Positions 1-7,653 are shown, counted from the stretch's first letter. The stretch is DNA of 12,431 bases from Planctomycetia bacterium (GCA_009936695.1 JAACEA010000057.1:1-12431), one strand, 5' to 3'. The notes: generated by a model from the sequence alone, not told the origin. Program-made: numbers and translations.

Positions 1-1167
1 AAGCTCCGCAAGGAGAAGGAGCGGATCCAGCAGGAGTGGCGCGAGCAGATGAACGAGACGATCGGCACCGTCGACGAAGAGGTGATCGCGGAGGTCGTCT
101 CCAAGATGACCGGCGTCCCGCTCACCCGGCTCGAGAAGGAGGAGTCCGAACGGCTTCTCGCCCTCGAGGACGAGCTCCACAAGACCGTGGTCAGCCAGGA
201 CGACGCGGTCAGGGCCGTCGCGAAGGCGATCCGGAAGGCCCGCTCGGGTCTCAAGGATCCGCGACGTCCGATGGGATCGTTCATCTTCGTCGGCCCGTCC
301 GGCGTGGGCAAGACGCTGCTCGCGAAGGCGCTCGCGGAGTTCCTGTTCGGGGACGCCGACGCGCTCATCTACCTCGACATGTCGGAGTACATGGAGAAGC
401 ACAACGTCAGTCGACTGATCGGTGCCCCTCCGGGATACGTCGGATACGAGGAGGGCGGCCAGCTCACCGAACGGATCCGTCGCCGCCCCTACGCGGTGGT
501 GCTGCTCGACGAAGTCGAGAAGGCGCATCCGGACTGCTTCAACATGCTCCTCCAGATCATGGAGGAGGGGCGACTCACGGACTCCTTCGGTCGACACGTC
601 GACTTCAAGAACGTGATCCTGATCATGACGTCGAACATCGGCGCCGACCTGATCAAGGGCGGGGCCAGCTTCGGTTTCGCGAAGCGGACCGACGTGCAGG
701 ACTACGACAAGATGCGGAACTCGCTGATGAGCGAGATCGAGAAGTTCTTCCGCCCCGAGTTCATCAACCGCCTCGACGAGGTCATCGTCTTCCGTCCGCT
801 CGATCGCGAGAACCTCACCTCGATCATCGAGTTCGAACTCTCCAAGGTCCGGGAGCGGCTCGCCGCGAAGAACATGACCCTGGACCTCGACGCGGCGGCG
901 AAGGACTTCCTCATCGACAAGGGATACAACCCCGACTTCGGTGCACGTCCGCTTCGCCGGGCCCTCTCGACCTACATCGAGGATCCGCTCGCGGAGAACC
1001 TCCTCTCCGGTGAGTTCCTCGAAGGGGATTCGATCAAGGTCACCCGCAAGGAGGAACAGGATCACCTCTCCTTCGAAGCGACCCGAAGCGGCGGCGACGA
1101 GGATGGCGGCGGTGACGACGATTCGCCGGAACCGGAGCCCGATCCCGCGAACGCCGCCTCGGCCTGA
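1..1167 (+). CDS. clpC: ATP-dependent Clp protease ATPase subunit ClpC, C-terminal part (5' partial)
   Basis: Hsp100/AAA+ unfoldase that, in this family, feeds substrates to ClpP in the cytoplasm. The reading frame is open from base 1, so the gene starts upstream; the ATG at 49 is internal. What remains is the end of the linker (a charged, UVR-like helix reading LRKEKERIQQEW) and the whole second ATPase domain. Visible motifs: Walker A GPSGVGKT (292-315), Walker B VVLLDE (496-513), sensor 1 MTSN (625-636), the Arg-finger segment RPEFINR (751-771) and sensor 2 GAR (940-948). EYMEKHNVSRLIGAPPGYVG followed by EGGQLTE resembles ClpC more than ClpB. SFGF (667-678) lies where ClpA/C/X carry the ClpP-docking loop, which supports a protease partner over a pure disaggregase. 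The protein ends in an acidic, Gly/Pro-rich tail. An intrinsic terminator follows 28 nt after the stop. ClpB is the main alternative. Confidence 0.93.
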   Translation, partial: KLRKEKERIQQEWREQMNETIGTVDEEVIAEVVSKMTGVPLTRLEKEESERLLALEDELHKTVVSQDDAVRAVAKAIRKARSGLKDPRRPMGSFIFVGPSGVGKTLLAKALAEFLFGDADALIYLDMSEYMEKHNVSRLIGAPPGYVGYEEGGQLTERIRRRPYAVVLLDEVEKAHPDCFNMLLQIMEEGRLTDSFGRHVDFKNVILIMTSNIGADLIKGGASFGFAKRTDVQDYDKMRNSLMSEIEKFFRPEFINRLDEVIVFRPLDRENLTSIIEFELSKVRERLAAKNMTLDLDAAAKDFLIDKGYNPDFGARPLRRALSTYIEDPLAENLLSGEFLEGDSIKVTRKEEQDHLSFEATRSGGDEDGGGDDDSPEPEPDPANAASA

Positions 1168-1195
1168 CCCGGGGATCGACATTCAGAAAGCCATC

Positions 1196-1227
1196 GGCGG
1201 AGCGTCCACTCGGACGCTCCGCCTTTT
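1196..1227 (+). terminator. Intrinsic terminator of clpC
   Basis: A perfect 12-bp GC-rich stem (GGCGGAGCGTCC paired with GGACGCTCCGCC) with a 4-nt loop ACTC is followed directly by TTTT. It starts 28 nt after the clpC stop codon. It should separate clpC from the downstream gene. Confidence 0.9.
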
Positions 1228-1427
1228 CGTCATGCGGTCGCGTCGTCCGATCGGCGATCGGCCTGCAATGAACGTGGATGCGTCGCGTTCCACCCGGGGA
1301 ACCGGCGGATCCTTCGGGTGGGTGTTCACCCCATTCCCGTTTCCGGCCGCGAATTGAAGAAACCGGATTCCGGCGAATCGGAGAAAGAGACTGCCACGAA
1401 ACGACTTGCTCTCAGGGACCGACCACC

Positions 1428-1916
1428 ATGACCACGAACGACACCATCAGATCAGGCGATGCGGAATCCCGCATTCCGACCTGGGCCTCGAGGTCCTCGG
1501 CGGTCATTGGTGCGATCGTCCTCGCGGTGGCATTCCTGGCGACGACCCCCGCCGCGAGAATCGCGATCGCGGCGTTGGATGAGCCGGCCCCGAGTCGAGA
1601 GACGATCGACGGTCGAACCTTCCGGATCACCGAGCCCGCTTCGGCGGACATCGATCTGCAGCCCCGCGAATCCGTCCGGGAGCCCGCGGCCGTGACCGGA
1701 TTCCAGTGGCCCGGGGTCGTCCGCATGGGCCGGCCCGACGCGACCGGCTCCTCACCCGAGTTCTCCGTCAGGTTCGACCGTCCTCCCGCCGTCGATCGGG
1801 CGGAACGCAGGAACGGCCGAACGCTGGCATCCCGCGTCTTCGTCGGGCTGTATCGCCATCTGGAGTCAGGCCTTCGGCACCTGACCGCGCCGGCGTTCGG
1901 ATCGACGGCCCCGTGA
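1428..1916 (+). CDS. Hypothetical protein with one N-terminal membrane segment
   Basis: A 162-aa protein that I do not recognise. Residues 1-21 are polar. A hydrophobic stretch at about 24-49 (SSAVIGAIVLAVAFLATT and on) is a membrane anchor or an uncleaved signal, and the rest is polar and Arg/Pro-rich, so the bulk probably lies outside the cytoplasm. There is no catalytic motif and no cysteine. The ATG at 1428 is chosen because an AGGGA (1414-1418) lies 9 nt upstream and the hydrophobic stretch then sits near the N terminus; the frame stays open back to 1278, but that extension reads as non-coding leader. It is isolated by the clpC terminator on one side and converges with the lipoprotein gene, with 40 nt between stop codons. 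Function is unknown. Confidence 0.6.
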   Translation: MTTNDTIRSGDAESRIPTWASRSSAVIGAIVLAVAFLATTPAARIAIAALDEPAPSRETIDGRTFRITEPASADIDLQPRESVREPAAVTGFQWPGVVRMGRPDATGSSPEFSVRFDRPPAVDRAERRNGRTLASRVFVGLYRHLESGLRHLTAPAFGSTAP

Positions 1917-1956
1917 GACCGGCGGCGACGCCACGCGACACGCGTTCAATCGAGCG

Positions 1957-2703
1957 TCATCTGATGCCGGCGAGCTTCAGGCCGTCCCGCTCCTGCACCA
2001 CGTAGATCTCGCGGAACTTGAACTGCGACGCGATCTTGTTCGAGAACCGCATCCGGACCGAGAGATCCGGAAGTCGATCCAGCACCACGTCCGAACCGCC
2101 GTAGTAACCGAAGCTCATCCGGTTCAAGGTCATCATGAGTTCGGATCGGTTCTTGGTGCAGTACCGCACGAAGTCCTCGACGCCCATGCCCTCGGCCGCG
2201 TACTGCCGCTTGGTCGACTCCGCGACCACCTGCTCCCAGAGCTGGACGTACTCCTGGTTTCGAAGCGACGTCATGGTGTTGGCCAGCACGTGATCGGGGA
2301 GCAGCGCCCGCATCACCACGGAACCGTCGTCGAGCACCTCTCTCGCCATGAAGGCCTGAGGCTCCTCCGGCTCGAGACCCTCGGGGGGAATCGGCTTGCC
2401 CGCCCGGATGGCCTCCGACCTGATGCGAGCCCGTTCGAGGCGCTTGGCCTCCTCGCGGGCGAGGGCGGCTTCGTCGATCCGGCGCTGTTCCTCGGGCAAC
2501 GGGCCGTCCTCGACGAACACCACCCGATGACCGCGGGCGTCGACGTACTCGTCGACCAGTTCCTTGTCGCTGGCCATCCGGTAGAAGCTCGGGCGCTTGT
2601 GATACTCGGTGACGACGGTCTCGCATCCCGAGCCGGCCATCGACGATCCGAAGATCGCCGCCGCGAACCATGCCCGACCTGGTACGTGCGGGCGACGACT
2701 CAT
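1957..2703 (-). CDS. Probable lipoprotein of unknown function
   Basis: A 248-aa protein, third gene of the minus-strand operon. Its ATG overlaps the nadB stop as ATGA, which fixes the start and implies translational coupling. The N terminus has Arg residues (MSRRPHVPGR), a short hydrophobic stretch (AWFAAAIFGSSMAGSG) and Cys27, consistent with a lipoprotein signal. The lipobox is imperfect, because position -3 is Gly rather than Leu/Val/Ile. Residues about 75-110 are very rich in Glu, Arg and Ala and probably form a helix or coiled coil (EEQRRIDEAALAREEAKRL). The C-terminal half looks globular, with aromatic residues (MSFGYYGGSD, FREIYVVQERDGLKLAGIR). I recognise no family. A soluble protein with a spurious signal is a less likely alternative. 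Confidence 0.8.
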   Translation of the reverse strand: MSRRPHVPGRAWFAAAIFGSSMAGSGCETVVTEYHKRPSFYRMASDKELVDEYVDARGHRVVFVEDGPLPEEQRRIDEAALAREEAKRLERARIRSEAIRAGKPIPPEGLEPEEPQAFMAREVLDDGSVVMRALLPDHVLANTMTSLRNQEYVQLWEQVVAESTKRQYAAEGMGVEDFVRYCTKNRSELMMTLNRMSFGYYGGSDVVLDRLPDLSVRMRFSNKIASQFKFREIYVVQERDGLKLAGIR

Positions 2704-4409
2704 CCGCCCACCACGCGATCGCCGACGGGATTGACGTCCGATTCGTCGGCGGCCAGTCTCGCCACCGGAAGCACTTCGGGATCGACCCGACCCCGTCGCC
2801 ACGCGAAACGGACCTCGAAGCCGGCGTTTCGGCCGGGATGATCGGAGCGGCGATGGGTGCCGCGCGACTCCGTACGCACCATCGCGCCACGAACGATCAA
2901 CCGGGCCGCCGCGAGCATTCCCTGCATCCGCCAGCCGTCGGGATCGTCGAAGGTCTTGTCGAGGCAGTACCGACCCCAGAAGTCGATCATCTCGAGCGCA
3001 TCGCCGAGTTTGCCACCATCGCGTTCGATGCCGACGTTCCGCCACATCGCGCTTCGAAGGCTCGCCCGCACGTCGACCAGATCGAGTTCCCCGGCCCGGC
3101 CCTGCGGCGCCTCCGCCACCAGTCGCGGCCGACGTCCCGAATCCTCGGTGGCGGCGGCGGCGGCACCGGCGCGGGCTCCGAACACGAGTCCCTCGAGCAG
3201 GGAGTTGCTGGCGAGACGATTCGCCCCGTGGACGCCGGTCGCGGTCACTTCCCCGCAGGCGAAGAGCCCGGGGACCGAGGTCGCGCCGTCCTCGTCGGTC
3301 GCGACCCCGCCGATCGTGTAGTGCGCCGCGGGATGAACGGGGATCGGCGTGGTGTCGGGATCGATCTCGAATTCCGCCAGCGATGCCGCCAGGGTGGGGA
3401 ATCGGGCGGCGAGCCCCCCTTCGAGTCGCGTCGCGTCGAGATAGACGCACGGATCTCCGGTCTCGGCGAGGACCTTCGCGATCTGGGCGGTGACCACGTC
3501 ACGCGGGGCCAGATCGCCGAGTTCATGCACCCCGTCCATGATCGGCACCCCTCGCCGGTCGAGCAGACGGCCGCCTTCGCCGCGCACCGCTTCACTCATG
3601 AGCGCGCGACCCGAGCCCGCCACGTAGAGCGTGGTCGGATGGAACTGGACGAACTCGGCGTCCGCGACGAGGGCACCGGCCCGGAAGGCCATCGCCATCG
3701 CTTCACCGGTCGCGGTGGAGGGGTTCGTCGTCTCTCGAAAGAGCCGCCCCGCCCCGCCGCCGGCCAGGACCACCGACGCGGCCCAGATCACCTGGAGCCC
3801 GTGTCGTGGATGATGCGTGAGCACGCCGGTCACCGGCGCGCCGGGCGCTTCGTCCGCGGTGAGCAGATCGATCGCGGTGCAGGACTCGAAGATGCGGAGA
3901 TTCTCGAACGACCTCGCCTTGGCGAGCAGACACGCGGAGAGCGCCTGCCCGGTGGCCGCGCCGTCGGTGTGCAGGATTCGATTGTGGCGATGACCGCCTT
4001 CGCGGCCGAGGCTGAGTCCACCGTCGGATTCCCGGTCGAAACGCATTCCCCACTCGAGGAGTCGGTCCATCTCGTCCGGCGCACCGTCGCAGAGCAGTCG
4101 AACGCGAGGTTCGTCGCAGAGCCCCGCGCCGGCCTCGATCGTGTCGCGGGCATGCGCCTCCGGATGATCGGCGGCATCCATCGCCGCGGCGATCCCGCCC
4201 TGCGCCCACGCGGTGGACGACAGTGTCGCCTCGCGATTCGACAGCACCACCACGTCACGCCCGGCCTCCGCCGCCACCGTCGCGGCCCGGAGTCCCGCGG
4301 CGCCGCTTCCGATCACCAGCACGTCCGCGAAGAGCTGCGGAAGCAGTGCGGATCTGAACGGCACCAGGTACCGGCGATCGTCGATCGGAGACGGCGTCGA
4401 GTCGATCAC
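2700..4409 (-). CDS. nadB: L-aspartate oxidase (NadB)
   Basis: FAD enzyme that oxidises L-aspartate to iminoaspartate, the first step of de novo NAD synthesis in the cytoplasm; NadA uses the product. The protein is 569 aa, close to the family's usual length. The FAD-binding motif GSGAAG is at residues 34-39, followed by STAWAQGGIAAA at 65-76. Family residues are present: REGGH (Glu137), FVQFHPT (His257), SEAVRGEG (Arg276), HYTIGGVATDEDG (His363) and GVHGANRLASNSLLEG (Arg398). The C-terminal RTESRG is also typical. The succinate dehydrogenase/fumarate reductase flavoprotein is excluded by the aspartate-oxidase form of these motifs. The GTG start is chosen because it overlaps the upstream stop as GTGA and has AAGGAG upstream; the frame stays open further but reads as non-NadB sequence. 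No nadA or nadC is in the window. Confidence 0.96.
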   Translation of the reverse strand: MIDSTPSPIDDRRYLVPFRSALLPQLFADVLVIGSGAAGLRAATVAAEAGRDVVVLSNREATLSSTAWAQGGIAAAMDAADHPEAHARDTIEAGAGLCDEPRVRLLCDGAPDEMDRLLEWGMRFDRESDGGLSLGREGGHRHNRILHTDGAATGQALSACLLAKARSFENLRIFESCTAIDLLTADEAPGAPVTGVLTHHPRHGLQVIWAASVVLAGGGAGRLFRETTNPSTATGEAMAMAFRAGALVADAEFVQFHPTTLYVAGSGRALMSEAVRGEGGRLLDRRGVPIMDGVHELGDLAPRDVVTAQIAKVLAETGDPCVYLDATRLEGGLAARFPTLAASLAEFEIDPDTTPIPVHPAAHYTIGGVATDEDGATSVPGLFACGEVTATGVHGANRLASNSLLEGLVFGARAGAAAAATEDSGRRPRLVAEAPQGRAGELDLVDVRASLRSAMWRNVGIERDGGKLGDALEMIDFWGRYCLDKTFDDPDGWRMQGMLAAARLIVRGAMVRTESRGTHRRSDHPGRNAGFEVRFAWRRGRVDPEVLPVARLAADESDVNPVGDRVVGG

Positions 4410-5626
4410 GGTTGCGCGGTCTCCTTCCGCGGCTCGGGACGACCCGATCCACCGGGAGTCCCGGCACTCGGTGAGGCGAGATCCGCCGCGAAACCCGCCA
4501 CCCAGAGCTGGCTCGTGTCGGTGGGCCCTCGCTTGCTGGTCCAGATCATCTCGGTGCCGTCGGCGTCGAACGCGGGCAGCACGTCGGCGCCGGGGCCGAA
4601 GGTGACGCGACGAAGACCGGTGCCGTACTTCATCGACGGCGGGGAAGCCGTCGAATCGCCCGCGGCATCGACCTGGAACACTTCGTAGTTCCGGTGTCCC
4701 ACCGCGCTGGTCGCGAAGACGAGGTGCCGTCCGTCGGGATGCCAGAATGGGCACCAGTTCACGTGGCCGTCGTCGGTGACCTGGATCTCCCGCTCGATGC
4801 CGACGATCGTTCCGGAGTCGTCGAAGTCGAGGTCCGCGACGAAGACCTGCAGGAGGTTGTTGGCGTGCCGGTCGCTCCGATACGCGATGCGCCGTCCGTC
4901 GGGGGAGAAGAACGGGCCGCCGTCGTATCCCGGGGCCGCGACGAGGTGCACGGTGATTCCGGTGGCGAGATCCTTCACGAAGATGTCGCCCTGACCGGCT
5001 TCGAGCGAGGTGTAGAGCAGATGACGCCCGTCCGGGGAGAAGCTGCCCTCCGCGACGTAGTTGGTACCGTCGCCCACCAGCTGATCAAGGGTGTCCACGG
5101 TGCCGTCGTTGACGCTGAGATCGGTGGCCACGATCCGCATCTCGGGCGGGAACTGCCATCGGTACCGTCCACTCCCCCGCTGGTATCCCGGCGGCGTCTC
5201 GTCCGAGGGCGGCTCGAGGGTGGTGCCGAAGATCACGATGTCGGGATCCACGGGATGAAACCAGCCGCAGGTGTTCGCCGATCCTTCCGGCGAGATCCTG
5301 CGGATGTTCTCGAGCGACCGTGTCCTTCCGGAATCATCTCGGACGATGTCCGCCACGAACATCGCGTAGAAGTCCTCGGGTGGCGTTCCGGACGTCTGCT
5401 CCACCGCCTGGAAGATCACACGCTTCCCGTCGGGCGAGAAGTAGGACTCGCCCGCCTTGACGAACCGGTCGTTGAAGGTGAGCTGGACGGGATCGACGAG
5501 AATCGATGCCTCGTCGACGCTCCAGTCGGTCGACGTTCCCGGCGACGGTGGCGCGGCCTGCACGATCGACGCGGCGAGGAGAAGGCCCGACGCTGCGGTC
5601 GGAAAAGCGAGGGCATGTGACGTCAT
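4406..5626 (-). CDS. Secreted TolB-like PD40 beta-propeller protein
   Basis: A 406-aa protein, first gene of the minus-strand operon. Residues 1-24 form a signal peptide ending in VQA|A, so it is exported. The rest carries PD40 (WD40-like) repeats as found in TolB: YFSPDGKRVIF (SPDG 64-67), SFSPDGRHLLYTS (197-200), FFSPDGRRIAYRSDR (241-244), FWHPDGRHLVFATS (296-299) and a degenerate AFDADGTEMIWTSKRG (354-357). NTCGWFHP near 118-125 and NWCPFWHP near 290-297 each carry one Cys, possibly a matched pair. The fold suggests a binding scaffold; the ligand is unknown. There are no Tol-Pal partners nearby, so it is probably not the housekeeping TolB. The ATG has CGGAG about 11 nt upstream. The stop overlaps the nadB start by 4 nt. 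Confidence 0.85.
   Translation of the reverse strand: MTSHALAFPTAASGLLLAASIVQAAPPSPGTSTDWSVDEASILVDPVQLTFNDRFVKAGESYFSPDGKRVIFQAVEQTSGTPPEDFYAMFVADIVRDDSGRTRSLENIRRISPEGSANTCGWFHPVDPDIVIFGTTLEPPSDETPPGYQRGSGRYRWQFPPEMRIVATDLSVNDGTVDTLDQLVGDGTNYVAEGSFSPDGRHLLYTSLEAGQGDIFVKDLATGITVHLVAAPGYDGGPFFSPDGRRIAYRSDRHANNLLQVFVADLDFDDSGTIVGIEREIQVTDDGHVNWCPFWHPDGRHLVFATSAVGHRNYEVFQVDAAGDSTASPPSMKYGTGLRRVTFGPGADVLPAFDADGTEMIWTSKRGPTDTSQLWVAGFAADLASPSAGTPGGSGRPEPRKETAQP
4421..4426 (-). promoter_or_regulatory. Ribosome binding site of nadB
   Basis: AAGGAG on the minus strand lies 11 nt upstream of the nadB GTG, inside the last codons of the TolB-like gene. Together with the GTGA overlap it decides the GTG start at 4409 over upstream in-frame starts. 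Confidence 0.65.
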
Positions 5627-5706
5627 GACGCTGAAGGCTCCGGAGCGGCCGATGGTCGGATGGATCCGGGTGATCGCAGCACGATCACGCGGGCTTGAAT
5701 CGAAGT

Positions 5707-5719
5707 CCGTAGTCTATCG
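5707..5719 (-). promoter_or_regulatory. Putative -10 promoter element for the propeller-nadB-lipoprotein operon
   Basis: On the minus strand this reads CGATAGACTACGG, containing a -10-like TAGACT, 84 nt upstream of the propeller ATG. The same pattern GATANNCTNCGG occurs ahead of two other genes in the window. No convincing -35 box is visible. The core is symmetric (TAGTCTA), so it could also act on the plus strand for rluA. Confidence 0.4.
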
Positions 5720-5767
5720 GTCCCCTGCCGCTGATTCCCCTGATCGCCCCTCTTCCCTCTCAAACCG

Positions 5768-6451
5768 GTGATTCCCGTGCTGCCGACCGTGATCCACCTC
5801 GACGAACGGATGATCGTGCTCGACAAGCCGACGGGCCTGCTCTCGGTCCCGGGAATCGGGCCCGAAAAGGCGGATTGCCTGGCGAGTCGCGTCAAGTCGG
5901 TGCATCCGGAGGCGAGGATCGTCCATCGCCTCGATCGGGACACGAGCGGCGTGATCGTGATGGCGCTCGATGCCGAATGCCACCGCGAGCTCAGTCGGCA
6001 GTTTCAGGACCGGGAGACGGAGAAGACCTATCACGCGATGGTGGGCGGCCTTCCGACCGAGGACACGGGCACGATCGATCTTCCGATTCGCAAGGACCTC
6101 GACGATCCGCCTCGGCAGATCGTCGACTTCGAGCATGGAAAGCCGAGCCTCACTCGATGGCGGGTGACCAGCCGCGGCGTGCTGGGCGATCTCGACGAAC
6201 GACTCGCCTCCACGGATGCGGATCCGCGAGCCGCCGTCACTCGCTTGGAGCTCGAGCCCCGGACCGGACGCAGTCACCAGCTTCGGCTTCATCTCAAGTC
6301 GATCGGGCATCCGATTCTCGGTGACGACCTCTACGCACCGGATCCACTGCGCACCGCGACGAACCGGCTCTGTCTCCACGCCTCGAGGTTGTCGATCGTC
6401 CATCCCGCCGACGGATCTCCGGCCACGTTCCGCTCCGAACCGCCGTTCTGA
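5768..6451 (+). CDS. rluA: RluA-family pseudouridine synthase
   Basis: Converts specific uridines in rRNA and/or tRNA to pseudouridine in the cytoplasm. The 227-aa length is close to E. coli RluA (about 219 aa), and there is no S4 domain, unlike RluC/RluD. Motifs: DKPTGLLSVPG (19-29), the catalytic motif HRLDRDTSGVIVMAL with Asp56, RQFQDRETEKTYHA, and RTGRSHQLRLHLKSIGHPIL followed by GDDLYA near the C terminus. The SVPG segment and short N terminus favour RluA-type substrates (23S rRNA and tRNA position 32 in E. coli), but substrate cannot be read from sequence. The start is uncertain: three in-frame GTG codons (5768, 5777, 5789) are candidates and none has a clear Shine-Dalgarno. The gene is divergent from the propeller operon, 141 nt apart. 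Confidence 0.9.
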   Translation: MIPVLPTVIHLDERMIVLDKPTGLLSVPGIGPEKADCLASRVKSVHPEARIVHRLDRDTSGVIVMALDAECHRELSRQFQDRETEKTYHAMVGGLPTEDTGTIDLPIRKDLDDPPRQIVDFEHGKPSLTRWRVTSRGVLGDLDERLASTDADPRAAVTRLELEPRTGRSHQLRLHLKSIGHPILGDDLYAPDPLRTATNRLCLHASRLSIVHPADGSPATFRSEPPF

Positions 6452-6534
6452 CGTCATCCCCTGCGGCGAGAGGATTCGAGGGAATCGAGCCTTGCTCCCT
6501 TGTGCCGCCACCGCGAATCGTTCATCCTCCCTGC

Positions 6535-7284
6535 ATGATCAGATCCGTACTTCGTCGATTCACGGTCCACGCAGGCCTCCTGTGCTCGCTGGTCCCGATC
6601 ACCGCCACGGCCGCGGGCCAGGCGGCTCCGGAGGATCGGACGCGGGTCCCGATGATCGAGATCACCGAACCGGGCGAGGGAACGCTCGTCCTGCTTCGCT
6701 GGCGTCCCGCGGAACCCTCGATCAGCACGATCATGGTCAGCTCCCGCAACGTGCTCTCCAGCCTGCAGAACGGCCGACTTCTGGCGGACACGCCGGAAGC
6801 GGCCATGACCACGACGAAGCGGCCTCCCCTCGAATATCTCTGGACCGTGCAGGGATCGCTGCGCACGGTCACTGGTGGAGGAGCGCCCGTGGCGCAGTGG
6901 CGGGTGCTGAACGGTGCCGTTCGTCTGCACGGCGTCGAACCCGAACCGAGCCGCGAGCCGATCTCCGACGCATCGACCGTGACGGATGCGGATGTCTCCA
7001 GGGAGTCGAAGGACGATGACGGATCGACCGCCGGCGTCCCGCCCGACGCCGCCCCGACGGACCAAACCACCGACCGGCCGCGTTTCGTGGCCAATCTCGA
7101 ACGCAGTCGACAACTCGCCCGGATCCAGGATGACGCCGCGTCCCGCACCGCGGGCGCGTCGATCGCGCAGCGGTTCACGACCGCCGGCATCGTTCCCGGT
7201 TCCGGCCTCATCCAGCTCGAGCAGGCCAACCCGCGCGTGAACTACGAGGTCGAACGGTTGCTGTCTGTGATGCGACTCGCGTAA
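6535..7284 (+). CDS. Secreted protein of unknown function, N-terminal part; gene probably cut by an in-frame TAA
   Basis: 249 aa to the first stop. The N terminus is a signal peptide (MIRSVLRRFTVHAGLLCSLV, cleavage near AGQA|A at about residue 30), so it is exported. The mature part begins with a beta-rich segment (IEITEPGEGTLVLLRWRP), has a low-complexity acidic and polar linker at about 145-185, and ends VNYEVERLLSVMRLA. The ATG at 6535 puts the signal peptide at the very N terminus; an in-frame GTG at 6502 adds a Pro/His leader that looks non-coding. Directly after the TAA the same frame continues with coding-like sequence starting PLLPDRPVGVGASW. From memory this resembles planctomycetal secreted proteins with a DUF6263-type domain, which would span both halves. 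I therefore read it as the first two thirds of one gene; family assignment is tentative. Confidence 0.7.
   Translation: MIRSVLRRFTVHAGLLCSLVPITATAAGQAAPEDRTRVPMIEITEPGEGTLVLLRWRPAEPSISTIMVSSRNVLSSLQNGRLLADTPEAAMTTTKRPPLEYLWTVQGSLRTVTGGGAPVAQWRVLNGAVRLHGVEPEPSREPISDASTVTDADVSRESKDDDGSTAGVPPDAAPTDQTTDRPRFVANLERSRQLARIQDDAASRTAGASIAQRFTTAGIVPGSGLIQLEQANPRVNYEVERLLSVMRLA
7282..7284 (+). other. In-frame TAA inside a probable single coding sequence
   Basis: The stop codon separates ...SVMRLA from PLLPDRPVGVGASW in the same frame. Codons from 7285 onward keep the G/C-rich third positions of a coding region, with no gap. One base change (TAA to TAC or TAT, Tyr) would join a protein of 372 aa. Confidence 0.6.
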
Positions 7285-7305
7285 CCCCTGCTGCCGGATC
7301 GACCA

Positions 7306-7653
7306 GTGGGCGTCGGCGCCAGTTGGACCGCCCGATGGACCACGCTCGTCCAGCGCCGCACGATCGAGACGGTGATGACGTGGACCCTCGACGGGGTCGA
7401 CGAAGCCGCGGTGTCGGCCACGGGTGTCGCCGAGACGGCCGTGCTCTCCGTCGAATACACCCGCAGGGCCCTCGACGCCGGCCGTGGTGACGATCGGCTC
7501 GAGGGGGACGGACGCGGCCGGCTTCAGGTCGATCTGCGACGGCCGATGCGCCTGGACGCGACGCTGGTCGAAGTCCCGCCGAAGACGTCCGACGCGGACG
7601 ATGCGAGTCGGGTCGTCGAAATCGACCGAATGCGGATCGTGGCCGTCGAATGA
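7306..7653 (+). CDS. C-terminal fragment of the interrupted secreted protein (or a separate 115-aa ORF)
   Basis: A 115-aa open frame from a GTG, in the same frame as the secreted protein upstream and open back to its TAA. The coding signal starts at 7285, 21 bases before the GTG. The GTG has no Shine-Dalgarno and falls inside the LPDRPVGVGASW motif, so independent initiation would remove half of it. The sequence has no signal peptide of its own. It shows alternating beta-strand-like segments (TVMTWTLDGVDEAAVSATGV, GRLQVDLRRPMRLDATLVEV) and ends DRMRIVAVE. It is best read as the last third of the upstream protein, lost to a nonsense mutation, a sequencing error or conditional readthrough. A genuine separate cytoplasmic protein is less likely. 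Confidence 0.5.
   Translation: MGVGASWTARWTTLVQRRTIETVMTWTLDGVDEAAVSATGVAETAVLSVEYTRRALDAGRGDDRLEGDGRGRLQVDLRRPMRLDATLVEVPPKTSDADDASRVVEIDRMRIVAVE

Noticed and set aside
1278..1427. Longer start of the small membrane protein at 1278
   Set aside because: It would place an Arg/Pro-rich leader before the membrane segment; the ATG at 1428 has an upstream AGGGA and a normal N terminus.
1933..1945. ACGCG-ACA-CGCGT inverted repeat between convergent genes as a bidirectional terminator
   Set aside because: Only a 5-bp stem with no T-run on either side; too weak to call.
2670..4688. 672-aa plus-strand open frame opposite nadB
   Set aside because: nadB on the other strand has full family motifs; the opposite frame is Arg/His/Gly-rich, has no recognisable motif, and is a typical antisense artefact of GC-rich codons.
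4410..4754. N-terminal extension of NadB
   Set aside because: The frame is open but overlaps the propeller gene, is Arg-rich, and does not resemble NadB; the GTGA overlap and AAGGAG support the GTG at 4409.
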